Below, piece by piece: positions 7,703 through 16,658 of a stretch of DNA of 64,000 nt. The notes beneath the pieces are model-generated. The model was not told where the DNA came from and did not search any database. It saw only the letters and a list, made by a program, of their open reading frames with translations. The position numbers and the translations under genes are program-made. This DNA is from Vibrio lentus (GTDB taxonomy: Bacteria; Pseudomonadota; Gammaproteobacteria; Enterobacterales; Vibrionaceae), in NCBI RefSeq assembly GCF_030409755.1, contig NZ_JAUFQE010000001.1:1364001-1428000 (forward strand). The letters are read 5' to 3'. Within the stretch, counting starts at the first letter, position 1; the number at the start of each line of letters is the position of its first letter.

Positions 7703-9265
7703 ATGACCTGTCATTATGTCAATGAGAGTGAAAGTGAGGTCGGTGTTAGCACCGGCCCTACGCGGCCCAAAGTTGCCATTTTCGGTGCTGGGATTTCTGG
7801 CTTAGCAGTGGCTCATAATTGTGTAAAACAAGGCTTCGATGTGGCTGTTTACGATAAGGAGCTCTACACCGGAGGAAAATGTGTCGGAACGGTGGATGAG
7901 GGAGGCGTGGTTCATGAGCTTACCCATCGACAGTTTTTCGCTAAAAACTACAACTTGATAAACTTCCTTAAAGAGGTTCCTCGTGAGTCTGGCAATTGTT
8001 TAGATTCACTATATCCCCAGAATATGGTTCAGTTTTCTTGGGCGCAAAATAATAAGACGATACAGTTTCAACGCGGGTATTTTTCCCGCTTTGAAAAGCT
8101 ATGGGACGACGCAAAGTCTGCTTATTCAATGCTTTATGCTCAAGTTCCCATAAAGGATACGCTTTGGTTTAAGCAAAGGTTACAGAAACCGTATTCGATG
8201 GAGGAACTGCTTGGGGTTCCTGTTAGTGAGTTTTTTTCTTATGAGTCTAGGCCTGGACTTGCTGGCTTCCTTCGTTCGGTCTTATTAGGTTGGATTGGAG
8301 CAACGGATGATACGCCAGCGTTGGCAATTTTGGATTTGCTCAACAATAAAGATGGAGAACTGCATGCCTCTGCCCCCGACGCGTACAGTTTGGGAATGAA
8401 AGAACCGATTAGTGATGCGCTTATTAATCCGTTGACTCACCATCTTAAAAAGCAAGGCGTTCAATTTCACTTAGGCTACAAAGCCAAAGCTATTTATCCC
8501 AATAAAAAACGAACTCGGATTGATAGTGTGCTGCTACATAATGATTGTCGTGTCTTAGCTGATTATTACGTCTTCGCGCTTCCCGCTCACGTTATCAAAT
8601 CTTTATTCTCAGAGATCAGTTCAGTATTAAATTATGAGTATGTACTGAGCCACGGGTTTCAGTTCTATTTCTCTCAAGTCCCTTCGGTATTGAAGAATAG
8701 GACGGTGGGATTAGTTCTCGATTCTCCTTGGGGCTTGAGTTATCACGTGACGACTCGAAGTACGTCTGAAGGAGAGGTGACATGTCTATCGGTAACAGCG
8801 ACTGATCTTGATAAGGCGATCGGCCTCCTTTATCAAAAACCGATGTTGTCTTGTACAGAGAAGCAGGTAAAGGATGAATTACTGTTCCAGCTTTTTGGGC
8901 AATTAGATTTACTCGACCATTCTGCTTATCAAGGTTTCAGAGTTGGTCTTGGTGCCAAAATGGTGACACCTCAAGAATTGGAAACCTTATATTCCGATTA
9001 CTTTTGTGGCGATGTGGTGACCAATGAACGTGGGCAATCCCGTTATTGGGTCCTGCAACACGCACTAACTCAACCGACAGCTCAGAATTCGCTATCAACA
9101 ACGATGAATAACTTTTCTAACGTCTTTTTTAGCGGTGAGTATTTGTCTGATCCAAGACAAACTTGGCGAGTCCCCGTTACGCTGGAACGATGCATTGAAA
9201 CTGCCAATCTATGTGCTGCAGATTTGGTTGAGCGTGTCTCTTCTGAGCGCGAGGAGCGTCGATGA
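7703..9265 (+). CDS. FAD-dependent amine-oxidase/desaturase-like oxidoreductase
   Basis: The 520-residue protein starts after a strong AAGGAG site. An N-terminal tail of 22 residues precedes the FAD Rossmann motif KVAIFGAGISGLAVAHN (GxGxxG at 28-33) and YDKELYTGGKC. The C-terminal part has FFSGEYLSDPRQTWRVPVTLE, equivalent to the second FAD-binding motif of amine oxidases and phytoene/hydroxysqualene desaturases. The middle region is unfamiliar. No carotenoid, squalene or amine pathway gene is nearby. Its partners are a secreted protein before it and a membrane protein after it (4-base overlap). The enzyme class is supported; the substrate is not known. Confidence 0.75.
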   Translation: MTCHYVNESESEVGVSTGPTRPKVAIFGAGISGLAVAHNCVKQGFDVAVYDKELYTGGKCVGTVDEGGVVHELTHRQFFAKNYNLINFLKEVPRESGNCLDSLYPQNMVQFSWAQNNKTIQFQRGYFSRFEKLWDDAKSAYSMLYAQVPIKDTLWFKQRLQKPYSMEELLGVPVSEFFSYESRPGLAGFLRSVLLGWIGATDDTPALAILDLLNNKDGELHASAPDAYSLGMKEPISDALINPLTHHLKKQGVQFHLGYKAKAIYPNKKRTRIDSVLLHNDCRVLADYYVFALPAHVIKSLFSEISSVLNYEYVLSHGFQFYFSQVPSVLKNRTVGLVLDSPWGLSYHVTTRSTSEGEVTCLSVTATDLDKAIGLLYQKPMLSCTEKQVKDELLFQLFGQLDLLDHSAYQGFRVGLGAKMVTPQELETLYSDYFCGDVVTNERGQSRYWVLQHALTQPTAQNSLSTTMNNFSNVFFSGEYLSDPRQTWRVPVTLERCIETANLCAADLVERVSSEREERR

Positions 9266-10053
9266 AATCAAGTGTCTATTCTCCTTTATCATCCGGGCTA
9301 TTTTTACTTATTTGCCTAGTGTACGGCAGTGGCTTTTATCTACTTGTGCAAAGCTCGATTTGGCTTGCACTAGCTCTGACTTTAGTTTTGCCTGTGTTGT
9401 TCTGGCCGTTGACAAAACCAGTCGAAAACGCCAGTGAGATAAAGCGAATCCTTGGTCTCGAAATGGGGTTTAACCTACTGTGTTTTATGGCGGTTAGTCA
9501 GTGGGTGAGTGTCGAGTATGTCGATAAAGGTTTGGTCGTGTTTTTTGTCCTCCAGTCTGTTGGTTTTGTATTGGTGCAACTCAAAAAACAGGCCTACCTG
9601 TCGATGTTTATCTCGATGGTGCTCGCCGCGACAATTGCGTATTGGGTATATACGGGTGAACAAACCTTGCTGTTAGGAGAGGGCAAGATTCTCTTATTTG
9701 GTGAAGTGGTACCTTGGCAATTAAAAGTGATTTATGGCTTTTGGTTAATTCAATTGCTGTTGGTGGAGTATCGCTCAGTTTTGCCGAAACTTACTCTCGC
9801 TATCTGCCATATTGCATCCTTTATGATAGCGATTGGTGCGGAGGATTTTTTCCATGCTCGTATCGTGACAGCCTGCCACCTTCTGTTTCTCAGCTTATGT
9901 TTCGATTTTAAGCGTTTAGATTGGGGAGGGAAGGACTTTGCTGTATCAAATCGATTAAGCAGCTTTATTCAATTGCCAATAATTAGTAAGACGCTCTCTG
10001 GACTGATTCTGGGTGTCGTTGTTATCACTTATTTCGGAATTTTCTTTATGTAA
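9262..10053 (+). CDS. Polytopic membrane protein of unknown function
   Basis: The 263 residues contain about eight hydrophobic helices and almost no soluble loop apart from a short stretch near residue 215. The ATG overlaps the stop of the FAD oxidoreductase (ATGA), so the two are translationally coupled. No transporter, cytochrome or enzyme motif is evident. A carrier or membrane anchor for the product of the upstream enzyme is one reading, but this is a guess from context. Confidence 0.72.
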   Translation: MKSSVYSPLSSGLFLLICLVYGSGFYLLVQSSIWLALALTLVLPVLFWPLTKPVENASEIKRILGLEMGFNLLCFMAVSQWVSVEYVDKGLVVFFVLQSVGFVLVQLKKQAYLSMFISMVLAATIAYWVYTGEQTLLLGEGKILLFGEVVPWQLKVIYGFWLIQLLLVEYRSVLPKLTLAICHIASFMIAIGAEDFFHARIVTACHLLFLSLCFDFKRLDWGGKDFAVSNRLSSFIQLPIISKTLSGLILGVVVITYFGIFFM

Positions 10054-10234
10054 CTTGGTTCCGTTTTTCAATATGGAATGACGTGGGTGTTTAACTTACC
10101 TCAAACTCTCCACGCCATTCCGAGGCACTTCTCTCAACCCATGACGTATCTCTCGAACCCAACGTCAGCTTAAGGACAGAGTTCATTGAACTGGTTATGA
10201 TGCGTACAATACAAGGACGTGATTGGAGAGAGAA

Positions 10235-10627
10235 ATGAAAGTAGTCGGTAACACGGTTATCCAACCTTTTCACAAGGCAACCTGCCATTGTGGTGCAGTT
10301 GAGTTAGAACTCAGCCTACCTAACGGAATAGAAAAGCCGCGCCGTTGTGACTGTTCTATCTGCCGTCGTAGAGGGGCGATTGTGGGTTCTGTGGCGCTGG
10401 ATGGTATTAAGATTTTGAAAGGCGCTGAGCATCTTAAGCTTTATCAATTCAATACCAACACCGCGAAACATTACTTCTGTTCAAACTGCGGTATCTATAC
10501 CCATCATCAACGCCGTTCAAGCCCCAATGAATATGGATTTAACATCGGTTGTTTGGAAGGGGTGAACCCTTTTGATATCGGTGATGTGGTGACTAACGAT
10601 GGTGTCAATCACCCAGCTGATCGCTAA
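10235..10627 (+). CDS. GFA-family zinc protein (CENP-V/Gfa fold)
   Basis: The 130-residue protein shows the full cysteine set of the glutathione-dependent formaldehyde-activating (GFA) fold: C17-H-C19 in ATCHCG, C38-x-C40-x2-C43 in RRCDCSICRRRG, and YFCSNCGIYTHHQ, which bind two zinc ions. The ATG at 10235 is preferred over an upstream TTG at 10223 because GGAGAGAG lies at proper spacing before it. Most GFA proteins have no proven role, so formaldehyde chemistry should not be assumed. An OsmC gene follows on the same strand. Confidence 0.85.
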   Translation: MKVVGNTVIQPFHKATCHCGAVELELSLPNGIEKPRRCDCSICRRRGAIVGSVALDGIKILKGAEHLKLYQFNTNTAKHYFCSNCGIYTHHQRRSSPNEYGFNIGCLEGVNPFDIGDVVTNDGVNHPADR

Positions 10628-10683
10628 ATAACTCGTCGTTTGAGAACCAATTATTTAATAATTAATGGATAGAGGAAGGGTTT

Positions 10684-11151
10684 ATGTCTGAATATAGTGC
10701 GGTGATTCGTTGGGCTCGTGGTGACGATGAAACCTTTAGTGATAACCAATACAGTCGCGGTCATACGTGGGAGTTCGATGGCGGTGTCACGGTGCCTGCC
10801 TCGTCGTCACCTCATGTTGTGCCACTGCCGTTTTCAGTTGAGGCCAACGTTGATCCAGAAGAAGCCTTTATTGCGGCACTGTCTAGTTGCCATATGCTGA
10901 CGTTTTTGGGCATTGCTGCAAAGCAGAAGTATGTGATCGACTCTTATGTGGATGATGCCGTTGGTGTGCTTGAGGAAGATGAATCAGGCCGCTCATCGGT
11001 CACTAAGGTGACTTTGCGACCTGACATTGTGTTCTCCGGTTCTAAGATACCGACCGCCAAACAACTCGACAAACTGCATCATTTGGCGCACAAAAACTGC
11101 TTTATCGCCAACTCGGTAAAAACAGAAATTGTGGTAGAGGCTAAAGCCTAA
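10684..11151 (+). CDS. OsmC-family peroxidase-like protein
   Basis: The 155-residue protein carries both redox cysteines of the OsmC/Ohr superfamily, C69 in ALSSCHMLTFL and C139 in AHKNCFIANSVKTE. These proteins reduce organic hydroperoxides in the cytoplasm. It belongs to the OsmC-like rather than the Ohr branch by the SSCH motif. AGGAAGG lies 5 bases before the ATG. It follows the GFA gene after 56 bases and may share a transcript. Confidence 0.87.
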   Translation: MSEYSAVIRWARGDDETFSDNQYSRGHTWEFDGGVTVPASSSPHVVPLPFSVEANVDPEEAFIAALSSCHMLTFLGIAAKQKYVIDSYVDDAVGVLEEDESGRSSVTKVTLRPDIVFSGSKIPTAKQLDKLHHLAHKNCFIANSVKTEIVVEAKA

Positions 11152-11223
11152 GCAACGCTACCCAATCATAAGTAGCGTCATAAAGCATGCGTAACGTTAT
11201 CAAAACCAATTAGCATTGCGCGC

Positions 11224-12285
11224 TTAGCTTTCAAAGGCACTGTAAACCTTATTAATGAACAAGTCTTTTTGCTTCATATTGAGCAAAGGCTTAAAGGTTG
11301 TTACAGCAAAAGGCATTTCGGCAACGCCGCTTTTTGGCCCTGTTGGAATCAGTGCCATTAATGGATTTCGCTTGTAACCTTTTGTCGATTTGCTCTTTAG
11401 CTTGTTGCTGATCAGGCGAGCGAGGTACTCCCCTTGTTGCTGAGCAAGATAACCCAGCTTTGCTTCGCCAACATCGGCGACATCACCGAGTGCGTATAGG
11501 TTGTCTTCTCCTGACACCTCGAGCTGGCTATTCACCTTGACGAAGCCTTTGTTATTTAACACGTGTGGCAACTGAGCTTGCAGGAACTCACTATTGGGTA
11601 AGGTGCCAACCGCCTCGAATACGATGTCTGCGGTCGCCGTTTTACCGCTTTGTTGGTCGATATAGCTTCCCGAGATGTTTTGGTAACCCGTGTTAAATTC
11701 TACTTCGACACCTAGTGCTGTTAACTGCTGAAATGCGACTCTTCTGGTTTTGCTCTTGAAGCCATCAAGCAATGCTTCACCTCTATGTGCGAGAACCAAT
11801 TTTTTGCTAGGGAAGGCGTGTGCGATTTCTCCTGCCAGTTCCACTCCCACGCCCCCGCCACCAATGATTAATATGTTCTCTGCATTTTGGATGTTTTGAT
11901 TGTGCTGTAATAGTTCATTGTTGCGATCGGTTAGGTTGAACGCAGAGCTCGATTTCGCGATTGGCATGCTCGGGTAGCGAGTACCTGAAGCAATGATCGC
12001 CATCTTAAAGTCAATGGTACTTCCGTTATCCAATGTGGCTTGGTTACGTGTTAATTCGCTGACACCACTTTGAAGAAAAGCGCCTTTCAAGAAAGATTGG
12101 TAGGGCTTTCTAGCATCGTCTTTGGTCACCGCTGGTGCTGCCACATTACGAAGAGTCGCGTAGGTCACTTCAAAGTAGTCTTTTTTATCCACCAATAACG
12201 TGCTCACGCCTTTTTTCTCAAGCTCTTGCGCGGCTGCTACGCCTGCGAAACCACCGCCAATAATGAGTACGTCTACCTTTTTCAT
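11224..12285 (-). CDS. NDH-2-like FAD-dependent pyridine nucleotide oxidoreductase
   Basis: The 353-residue protein has two Rossmann motifs: VDVLIIGGGFAGVAAA for FAD at the N-terminus and ILIIGGGGVGVELAGE for NAD(P)H mid-protein, plus the FAD motif NLYALGDVADVG. It resembles the AIF/NDH-2 group without a membrane helix. The ATG at 12285 follows AAGGGC; an upstream ATG at 12303 lacks a site. A LysR gene starts divergently at 12471, so it is probably under that regulator. Electron acceptor unknown. Confidence 0.83.
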   Translation of the reverse strand: MKKVDVLIIGGGFAGVAAAQELEKKGVSTLLVDKKDYFEVTYATLRNVAAPAVTKDDARKPYQSFLKGAFLQSGVSELTRNQATLDNGSTIDFKMAIIASGTRYPSMPIAKSSSAFNLTDRNNELLQHNQNIQNAENILIIGGGGVGVELAGEIAHAFPSKKLVLAHRGEALLDGFKSKTRRVAFQQLTALGVEVEFNTGYQNISGSYIDQQSGKTATADIVFEAVGTLPNSEFLQAQLPHVLNNKGFVKVNSQLEVSGEDNLYALGDVADVGEAKLGYLAQQQGEYLARLISNKLKSKSTKGYKRNPLMALIPTGPKSGVAEMPFAVTTFKPLLNMKQKDLFINKVYSAFES

Positions 12286-12470
12286 ATTTTGCCCTTTATT
12301 CATACTTTGTCTTTTTTGCGGCAGGTCGTTTGTCGACCACAGAAGCCACTTATCTATGGGGAAATAGCTTAGTGCGTTTCATATTTGTAATAAATGAGCG
12401 AAAATAAAACAGAGGTGTGCATTTTTGCAACGCACAACTTCGAGAGGCAGATAATTGAAAAGGCGAGAAA

Positions 12471-13352
12471 ATGGATAAGTGGAATGAGATAAGAACAGCC
12501 TATAAGCTAGCTCAACACCAAACACTGAGTGCTACCGCTCAAGAAATGGGCGTGCACCGTTCAACCGTGATGAGGCATATCGACACTCTCGAAGCTGAGC
12601 TTGGTGTGTTGTTGTTCCAACGAAATGACAAAGGTTATTTACCGACCGAAGCCGGGCTAGATATCATGCGCTTAGGTGAGGTGACAGAGAATCACTTCTC
12701 GCAATTGGGCGCACAAATCAAAAGTAAAGAACAGGCACTTTCTGGCACGTTAACCGTTACTGCAATAAACGACATGGCAAGTATGCTGATGCCAGTTATC
12801 CAACAATACCAGCGTTGTTATCCCAATATGCGTGTTGATTTTATTGGTGATTTGAGGAAATTTAACCTTGAATATGGTGAGGCGGATATTGCGATTCGTA
12901 GTGGCGATAAACCTACGACGCCAGACAATATCGTGTTCCCAATCGCCAGTGTGGAGATGGTATTGTGCGCGCACAAAAGCTATATCGAGCAGTATGGATT
13001 ACCGCAAAACAGTGATTGGCAGCAGCATCGTTTTATCGCCATGAAAGAGAGGCCACAACATTTGCTGTGGAATGAATGGATCTACGACACGGTGCCAGAA
13101 ACGCAGGTTGTATTTCTGTGTTCGAGTGTTCAGGTAGCCGCACGAGCTTTGGAGTCGGGGTGTGGTATTGCGGTTATGCCTAGGGAGTTTGTGGAGAGAG
13201 ATGAGGATTTGATCTCAGTTTCTTCCAGTTTGGTTTGGCCGATGCCTGTTTGGGCTTTGGTGCACCGCGATATGTATAACTTGAAGAAAATCAGAGCCTT
13301 TATAGAGATTCTTAGGGGCGATCAGCAAACGCCCACTCACTTTAAGATATAA
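12471..13352 (+). CDS. LysR-family transcriptional regulator
   Basis: The 293 residues start with an HTH (TLSATAQEMGVHRSTVMRHIDTLE) and continue into a substrate-binding effector domain. The gene is divergent from the FAD oxidoreductase and its probable regulator. No effector can be read from the sequence. Confidence 0.87.
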   Translation: MDKWNEIRTAYKLAQHQTLSATAQEMGVHRSTVMRHIDTLEAELGVLLFQRNDKGYLPTEAGLDIMRLGEVTENHFSQLGAQIKSKEQALSGTLTVTAINDMASMLMPVIQQYQRCYPNMRVDFIGDLRKFNLEYGEADIAIRSGDKPTTPDNIVFPIASVEMVLCAHKSYIEQYGLPQNSDWQQHRFIAMKERPQHLLWNEWIYDTVPETQVVFLCSSVQVAARALESGCGIAVMPREFVERDEDLISVSSSLVWPMPVWALVHRDMYNLKKIRAFIEILRGDQQTPTHFKI

Positions 13353-13475
13353 ATCGTGTTTTTAATGACGTTTTTTTGTGCATTTTTCGTCTTTTTCAAA
13401 AAAGAAAACGTCTTACTGATATGAGTGTGATCGATTTGATTACAAATTATCGAATGTAAACTTTGGGAAATCTAT

Positions 13476-14708
13476 ATGACCAGCTTTAACAGTGCATCTA
13501 ACTACGGCGAAAATGCGTTTATTAAAAGTAAACCGCAGATGCTACAAGGTATCTACAACACCACTGATGTCTTCCCATATTGGGTGGCTGATATGGATTT
13601 TCAGGTAGCAGAGCCGATCACTCAAGAGCTGAATCGTTTGGTTGAACGTGGTGTGTACTCTTATGAGTTCAATGAACAGGCGGTGTTTGAGGCGCTATCT
13701 CAATGGTATTCAAAGCGTCATGGTTTAAATCTGTCTTCAGACAAATTCGTTCAGGTTCCGGGTGTGCTTTCTGGTATTGCGTTGTTACTGCGTCAATTCA
13801 CCAATGAAGGTGATGGTGTGCTAATCCATACGCCAGCGTATCACCAGTTTTCTAACTTGGTGAACAAGGCTAATCGTCAGGTGGTGAACAGCCCACTGAT
13901 TAATGATGAGCAAGGTTACCGCATTGATTTCGATGGTATGGAACAGCAGATAATCGAACACAAAGTAAAAACGATGATTTTCTGTAATCCTCACAACCCA
14001 ACGGGTCGTGTGTGGATGCAGCAAGAAATTGAACAAGTCATCGAGATCGCCAAGCGCCACGATGTGCTGATCATCAGCGATGAAATCCACTCAGACATTA
14101 TCTTTGAAGGTCACGCTTTCACGAGCTTGACCAGCTTTGATTACGACAAGGTCATCACCTTGATTGGCTCTCCGGCGAAAACCTTTGGCATGCACAGCAT
14201 CTCAAACGGCTATGTGTACACCAACAACAATGAGCTATTTGAAGCGTTCAAAACCAATGTCGCGGCGATGTACCTTGACCATGGTAATGCTTTGACGACG
14301 TTTGCGACTATTGCCGCCTTTGAGAAAGGTGAAGAGTGGTTAGATGGTATGCTGGCGTATCTGCAAGACACAGTTAAGTGGATTTCCGAATTTGCAGAGC
14401 AGCGAATTTCTCAGTTAAAAGTCTTCCAACCGCAAGGTACTTACCAAGTGTGGTTTGATTTTGCTGGCTTAGGCTTTTCGGAAGATGAATTGAAAAGTGT
14501 GGTGTTTGAACAAGCTAAAATGGGGTTAACGCCGGGCGGTTGGTTTGGCGCTGAAAGTTATCATTTTATGCGAATGAACATCGCCACCTCGCGTGACAAT
14601 ATTGAGCAATCATTTACTGCGTTGGCTGATGCGATTGAGGGTTTTGAGCGAGAAAGTCAGGGGAGTTCAAACTGCTGCGATAGTGGCAATTCAAAAATCT
14701 GCTGCTGA
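13476..14708 (+). CDS. MalY/PatB-type PLP lyase (cystathionine beta-lyase family) with cysteine-rich tail
   Basis: The 410-residue fold-type I PLP enzyme has YWVADMDFQVAEPI at the N-terminus, FCNPHNPTGRVW, SDEIHSDI (D202 and H205) and the Schiff-base lysine K235 in GSPAKTFGMHS. The family cleaves C-S bonds of cystathionine or cysteine conjugates. Length of the core matches the ~390 residues of MalY. An extra C-terminal tail, SSNCCDSGNSKICC, holds four cysteines in eleven residues and is not part of the usual fold. A terminator follows. Confidence 0.85.
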   Translation: MTSFNSASNYGENAFIKSKPQMLQGIYNTTDVFPYWVADMDFQVAEPITQELNRLVERGVYSYEFNEQAVFEALSQWYSKRHGLNLSSDKFVQVPGVLSGIALLLRQFTNEGDGVLIHTPAYHQFSNLVNKANRQVVNSPLINDEQGYRIDFDGMEQQIIEHKVKTMIFCNPHNPTGRVWMQQEIEQVIEIAKRHDVLIISDEIHSDIIFEGHAFTSLTSFDYDKVITLIGSPAKTFGMHSISNGYVYTNNNELFEAFKTNVAAMYLDHGNALTTFATIAAFEKGEEWLDGMLAYLQDTVKWISEFAEQRISQLKVFQPQGTYQVWFDFAGLGFSEDELKSVVFEQAKMGLTPGGWFGAESYHFMRMNIATSRDNIEQSFTALADAIEGFERESQGSSNCCDSGNSKICC

Positions 14709-14728
14709 GCATTGGGCTGTAAATAACG

Positions 14729-14770
14729 AAAAACCGCGAGGCTGCTTAGCGCATCACTGGCGGTTTTTTT
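14729..14770 (+). terminator. Rho-independent terminator of the MalY-type gene
   Basis: AAAAACCGC pairs with GCGGTTTTT, and the T-run continues for seven bases. The 22-base apical part can fold further. Confidence 0.8.
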
Positions 14771-14796
14771 GTGTCTGTGTAATTCTAAGCATGATT

Positions 14797-14843
14797 TTAT
14801 TGAGTTATTGAGTTATTGAGTTATTGAGTTATTGAGTTATTGA
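14797..14843. repeat. Tandem octamer TTATTGAG, 5.9 copies
   Basis: Five perfect copies and a seven-base partial copy lie between the terminator at 14770 and the next gene at 14918. The unit length equals that of the array at 4865 but the sequence differs. Confidence 0.95.
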
Positions 14844-14917
14844 TAGAGCATTTAGAGTTGCTGAGTGGTAGTTAGAGAGCGCTTGAATGATTGGTATAGA
14901 TTGGTTGGCAGAGAGTT

Positions 14918-15262
14918 ATGTTTAGTGTCCCACTGAATAGTTTTGTACATCGTGTGAGTGATAAAAGCCAAGTGATGGCGAATGCGACTGTGTGTGGATG
15001 CCAGTTGAAGCGAGTGCGGCGTTCACGCAACTGGCTGTTGGTGGCTCAAGATCATCAACTCATTGAATTTAAAACCATGTTAACTCATGAAAAAGACGAT
15101 TGGATAGCAACTGCAATAGACAAAGTACTACCTAAGCCTGTGGTGTGTTTGGCATCGTTGTTAGCCGCTACGCCCTCGATGACGGTCGCGCAGTTAGTGA
15201 TGGAATCAGGGTGTTCAATGGCAGAAGCAAGGCTTGCTATTGATGAATATGAAGGGTTGTAA
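14918..15262 (+). CDS. Vibrio-type 'ribosome recycling factor family' small protein
   Basis: The 114-residue protein has GCQLKRVRRSRNWLLVAQDHQL and a C-terminal helix-turn-helix-like part, MTVAQLVMESGCSMAEARLAIDE. This pattern matches a small family found in Vibrio and relatives that databases label ribosome recycling factor family (PF12614, from memory). It is unrelated in size to true Frr. The function is not established; the RRSRNW patch suggests nucleic-acid contact. Confidence 0.65.
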   Translation: MFSVPLNSFVHRVSDKSQVMANATVCGCQLKRVRRSRNWLLVAQDHQLIEFKTMLTHEKDDWIATAIDKVLPKPVVCLASLLAATPSMTVAQLVMESGCSMAEARLAIDEYEGL

Positions 15263-15316
15263 GCGCAAACGATAAGTGAATCGGTCGTGTTGTGAAAAGA
15301 GAATCGCGAGCAGCAA

Positions 15317-15366
15317 AAAGCCCGTAACGATATTACGTTTTTCAGCGGAATATCGTTACGGGCTTT
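15317..15366. terminator. Bidirectional terminator
   Basis: An 18-bp perfect stem (AAAGCCCGTAACGATATT with its complement) and a 14-base loop separate two converging genes. A-runs and T-runs flank both sides. Confidence 0.88.
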
Positions 15367-15425
15367 ATCATCTGTGCTTGTGCTGCTTAAGCTAAGCCAT
15401 GTGGCTTATAAAGCGTTTACTCTAA

Positions 15426-15665
15426 TTAAGAGTTAGCGACTTTTACACGAATCGTGTTGCTGCCAAGCTTTGACATGTTCAGTTTGTTTAGTGCCGCTTT
15501 CGCTTCTTCGTGCTCTGGCATTTCAACAAATGCAAAGCCTTTAGATTCGCCAGTGTTTTGGTCTAAAACTAGGCTGCACTCTTTTACTGAGCCGAACTCA
15601 GAAAATAGAACACGGATGTCTTGCTCAGCAGTAGAGCGCGATAGGTTACGAACTAGAAGTTTCAT
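15426..15665 (-). CDS. RRM-domain RNA-binding protein
   Basis: The 79-residue single RNA-recognition motif protein has RNP2 at residues 2-8 (KLLVRNL) and RNP1 KGFAFVEM at 42-49. The ATG at 15665 follows AAGG at good spacing; the frame extends further upstream but without a site. Bacterial RRM proteins of this size are often cold-induced RNA chaperones. It is monocistronic and ends at the shared terminator. Confidence 0.85.
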   Translation of the reverse strand: MKLLVRNLSRSTAEQDIRVLFSEFGSVKECSLVLDQNTGESKGFAFVEMPEHEEAKAALNKLNMSKLGSNTIRVKVANS

Positions 15666-15778
15666 AATAAACCTTGAATATGAATTTACGCCGAGCATTG
15701 TCGCACACTTTCATGCTCACCCTCACAAATAATTAGCTCGAATAGCTCTGTTTACCTGTTCGATGCTCTCATTAGCCG

Positions 15779-16453
15779 TTAACCGCGGTTTATCGTTATA
15801 TCTGATACAAATCCATGCTCAGTGCTGGTTAACGCCTGTTGCAGCATCTGAGCAGCCTCTTGAGCTGTCATAAAGCTTGAAGTATCCATCGCTTTGCCGC
15901 TAGTTCCCCAAAACTCTGTCGCCATTCCGCCGGGATAAACCGCAACGATTTTCATCGGATGACCTTTGAGCTCTAACCTTACCGATTCGATAAAGCCTTT
16001 TACTGCCCATTTTGCTGCGCAGTAGGTGGACTCTTCTGCTTTCGCGCCTTGAGCCGCGGTCGACATCACGACTGCAATGGTGACGGGTTGATCTTTGTAA
16101 CGCTGAACCAGCTCGCGAATCAGAAATATCGAGGACTCGATATTGTTTTTTAGCATGTCACTGATCGCCGCTGGATCTTGCTGTTCTATCTTACCGAAGT
16201 ATCCACTGCCAGCGCTGTGAACCACCAGTTTTGGTGTTTCTGGCAATGCATCAAGCAGTTCGCTCACGGAGTGCGGGTCACATAGATCACAGGTTTGGCT
16301 AACGGTATCTGCTGGCAGGTTTTTCGCTAATTCAGCTAAACGTTGTGAGCTGCGGCCAGTGATCATTAAGCGCTGACGGCTGTTTGATGTGTTCGCATAT
16401 TGCTTAGCTAAAGCTGCGCCTAAACCGCTGCTTGATCCGGTGATTAAAATCAT
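15779..16453 (-). CDS. Short-chain dehydrogenase/reductase
   Basis: This 224-residue SDR has the cofactor motif ITGSSSGLGAALA at the start, VVHSAGSG in place of NNAG, the catalytic YCAAK in ESTYCAAKWAVKGF, and VYPGGMATEFW after it. The motif order fits classical SDRs of 220-250 residues. It stands alone and the substrate is unknown. Confidence 0.85.
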   Translation of the reverse strand: MILITGSSSGLGAALAKQYANTSNSRQRLMITGRSSQRLAELAKNLPADTVSQTCDLCDPHSVSELLDALPETPKLVVHSAGSGYFGKIEQQDPAAISDMLKNNIESSIFLIRELVQRYKDQPVTIAVVMSTAAQGAKAEESTYCAAKWAVKGFIESVRLELKGHPMKIVAVYPGGMATEFWGTSGKAMDTSSFMTAQEAAQMLQQALTSTEHGFVSDITINRG

Positions 16454-16619
16454 GGGGACTCGGGATTGTTGAATTGAATCGAGATAGTAAGGCTTTGAAA
16501 GCTTGTTTTCTGAGATCTAAGACCAAGATGCTGAGGCTAATGACTAAGATTGCTCGATAGAATTGAGGTTTGAGAAAGTGAAGTAAGTAGGAAGGAAAAA
16601 AGAAGGAGTACTAAAAAGT

Positions 16620-16648
16620 AAAAACGCCGGCATAGGGCCAGCGCTTTT
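16620..16648 (-). terminator. Terminator of the 87-aa protein gene
   Basis: On the minus strand AAAAGCGCTGGC pairs with GCCGGCGTTTTT, with two G-T pairs, and ends in a T-run immediately after the stop at 16659. Confidence 0.75.
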
Positions 16649-16658
16649 GAAAATCAGA

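Noticed and set aside
7284..10053. Carotenoid biosynthesis operon
   Set aside because: The FAD protein has desaturase-like motifs, but no crtB, crtE or other carotenoid gene is adjacent, and its central part is not typical of CrtI.
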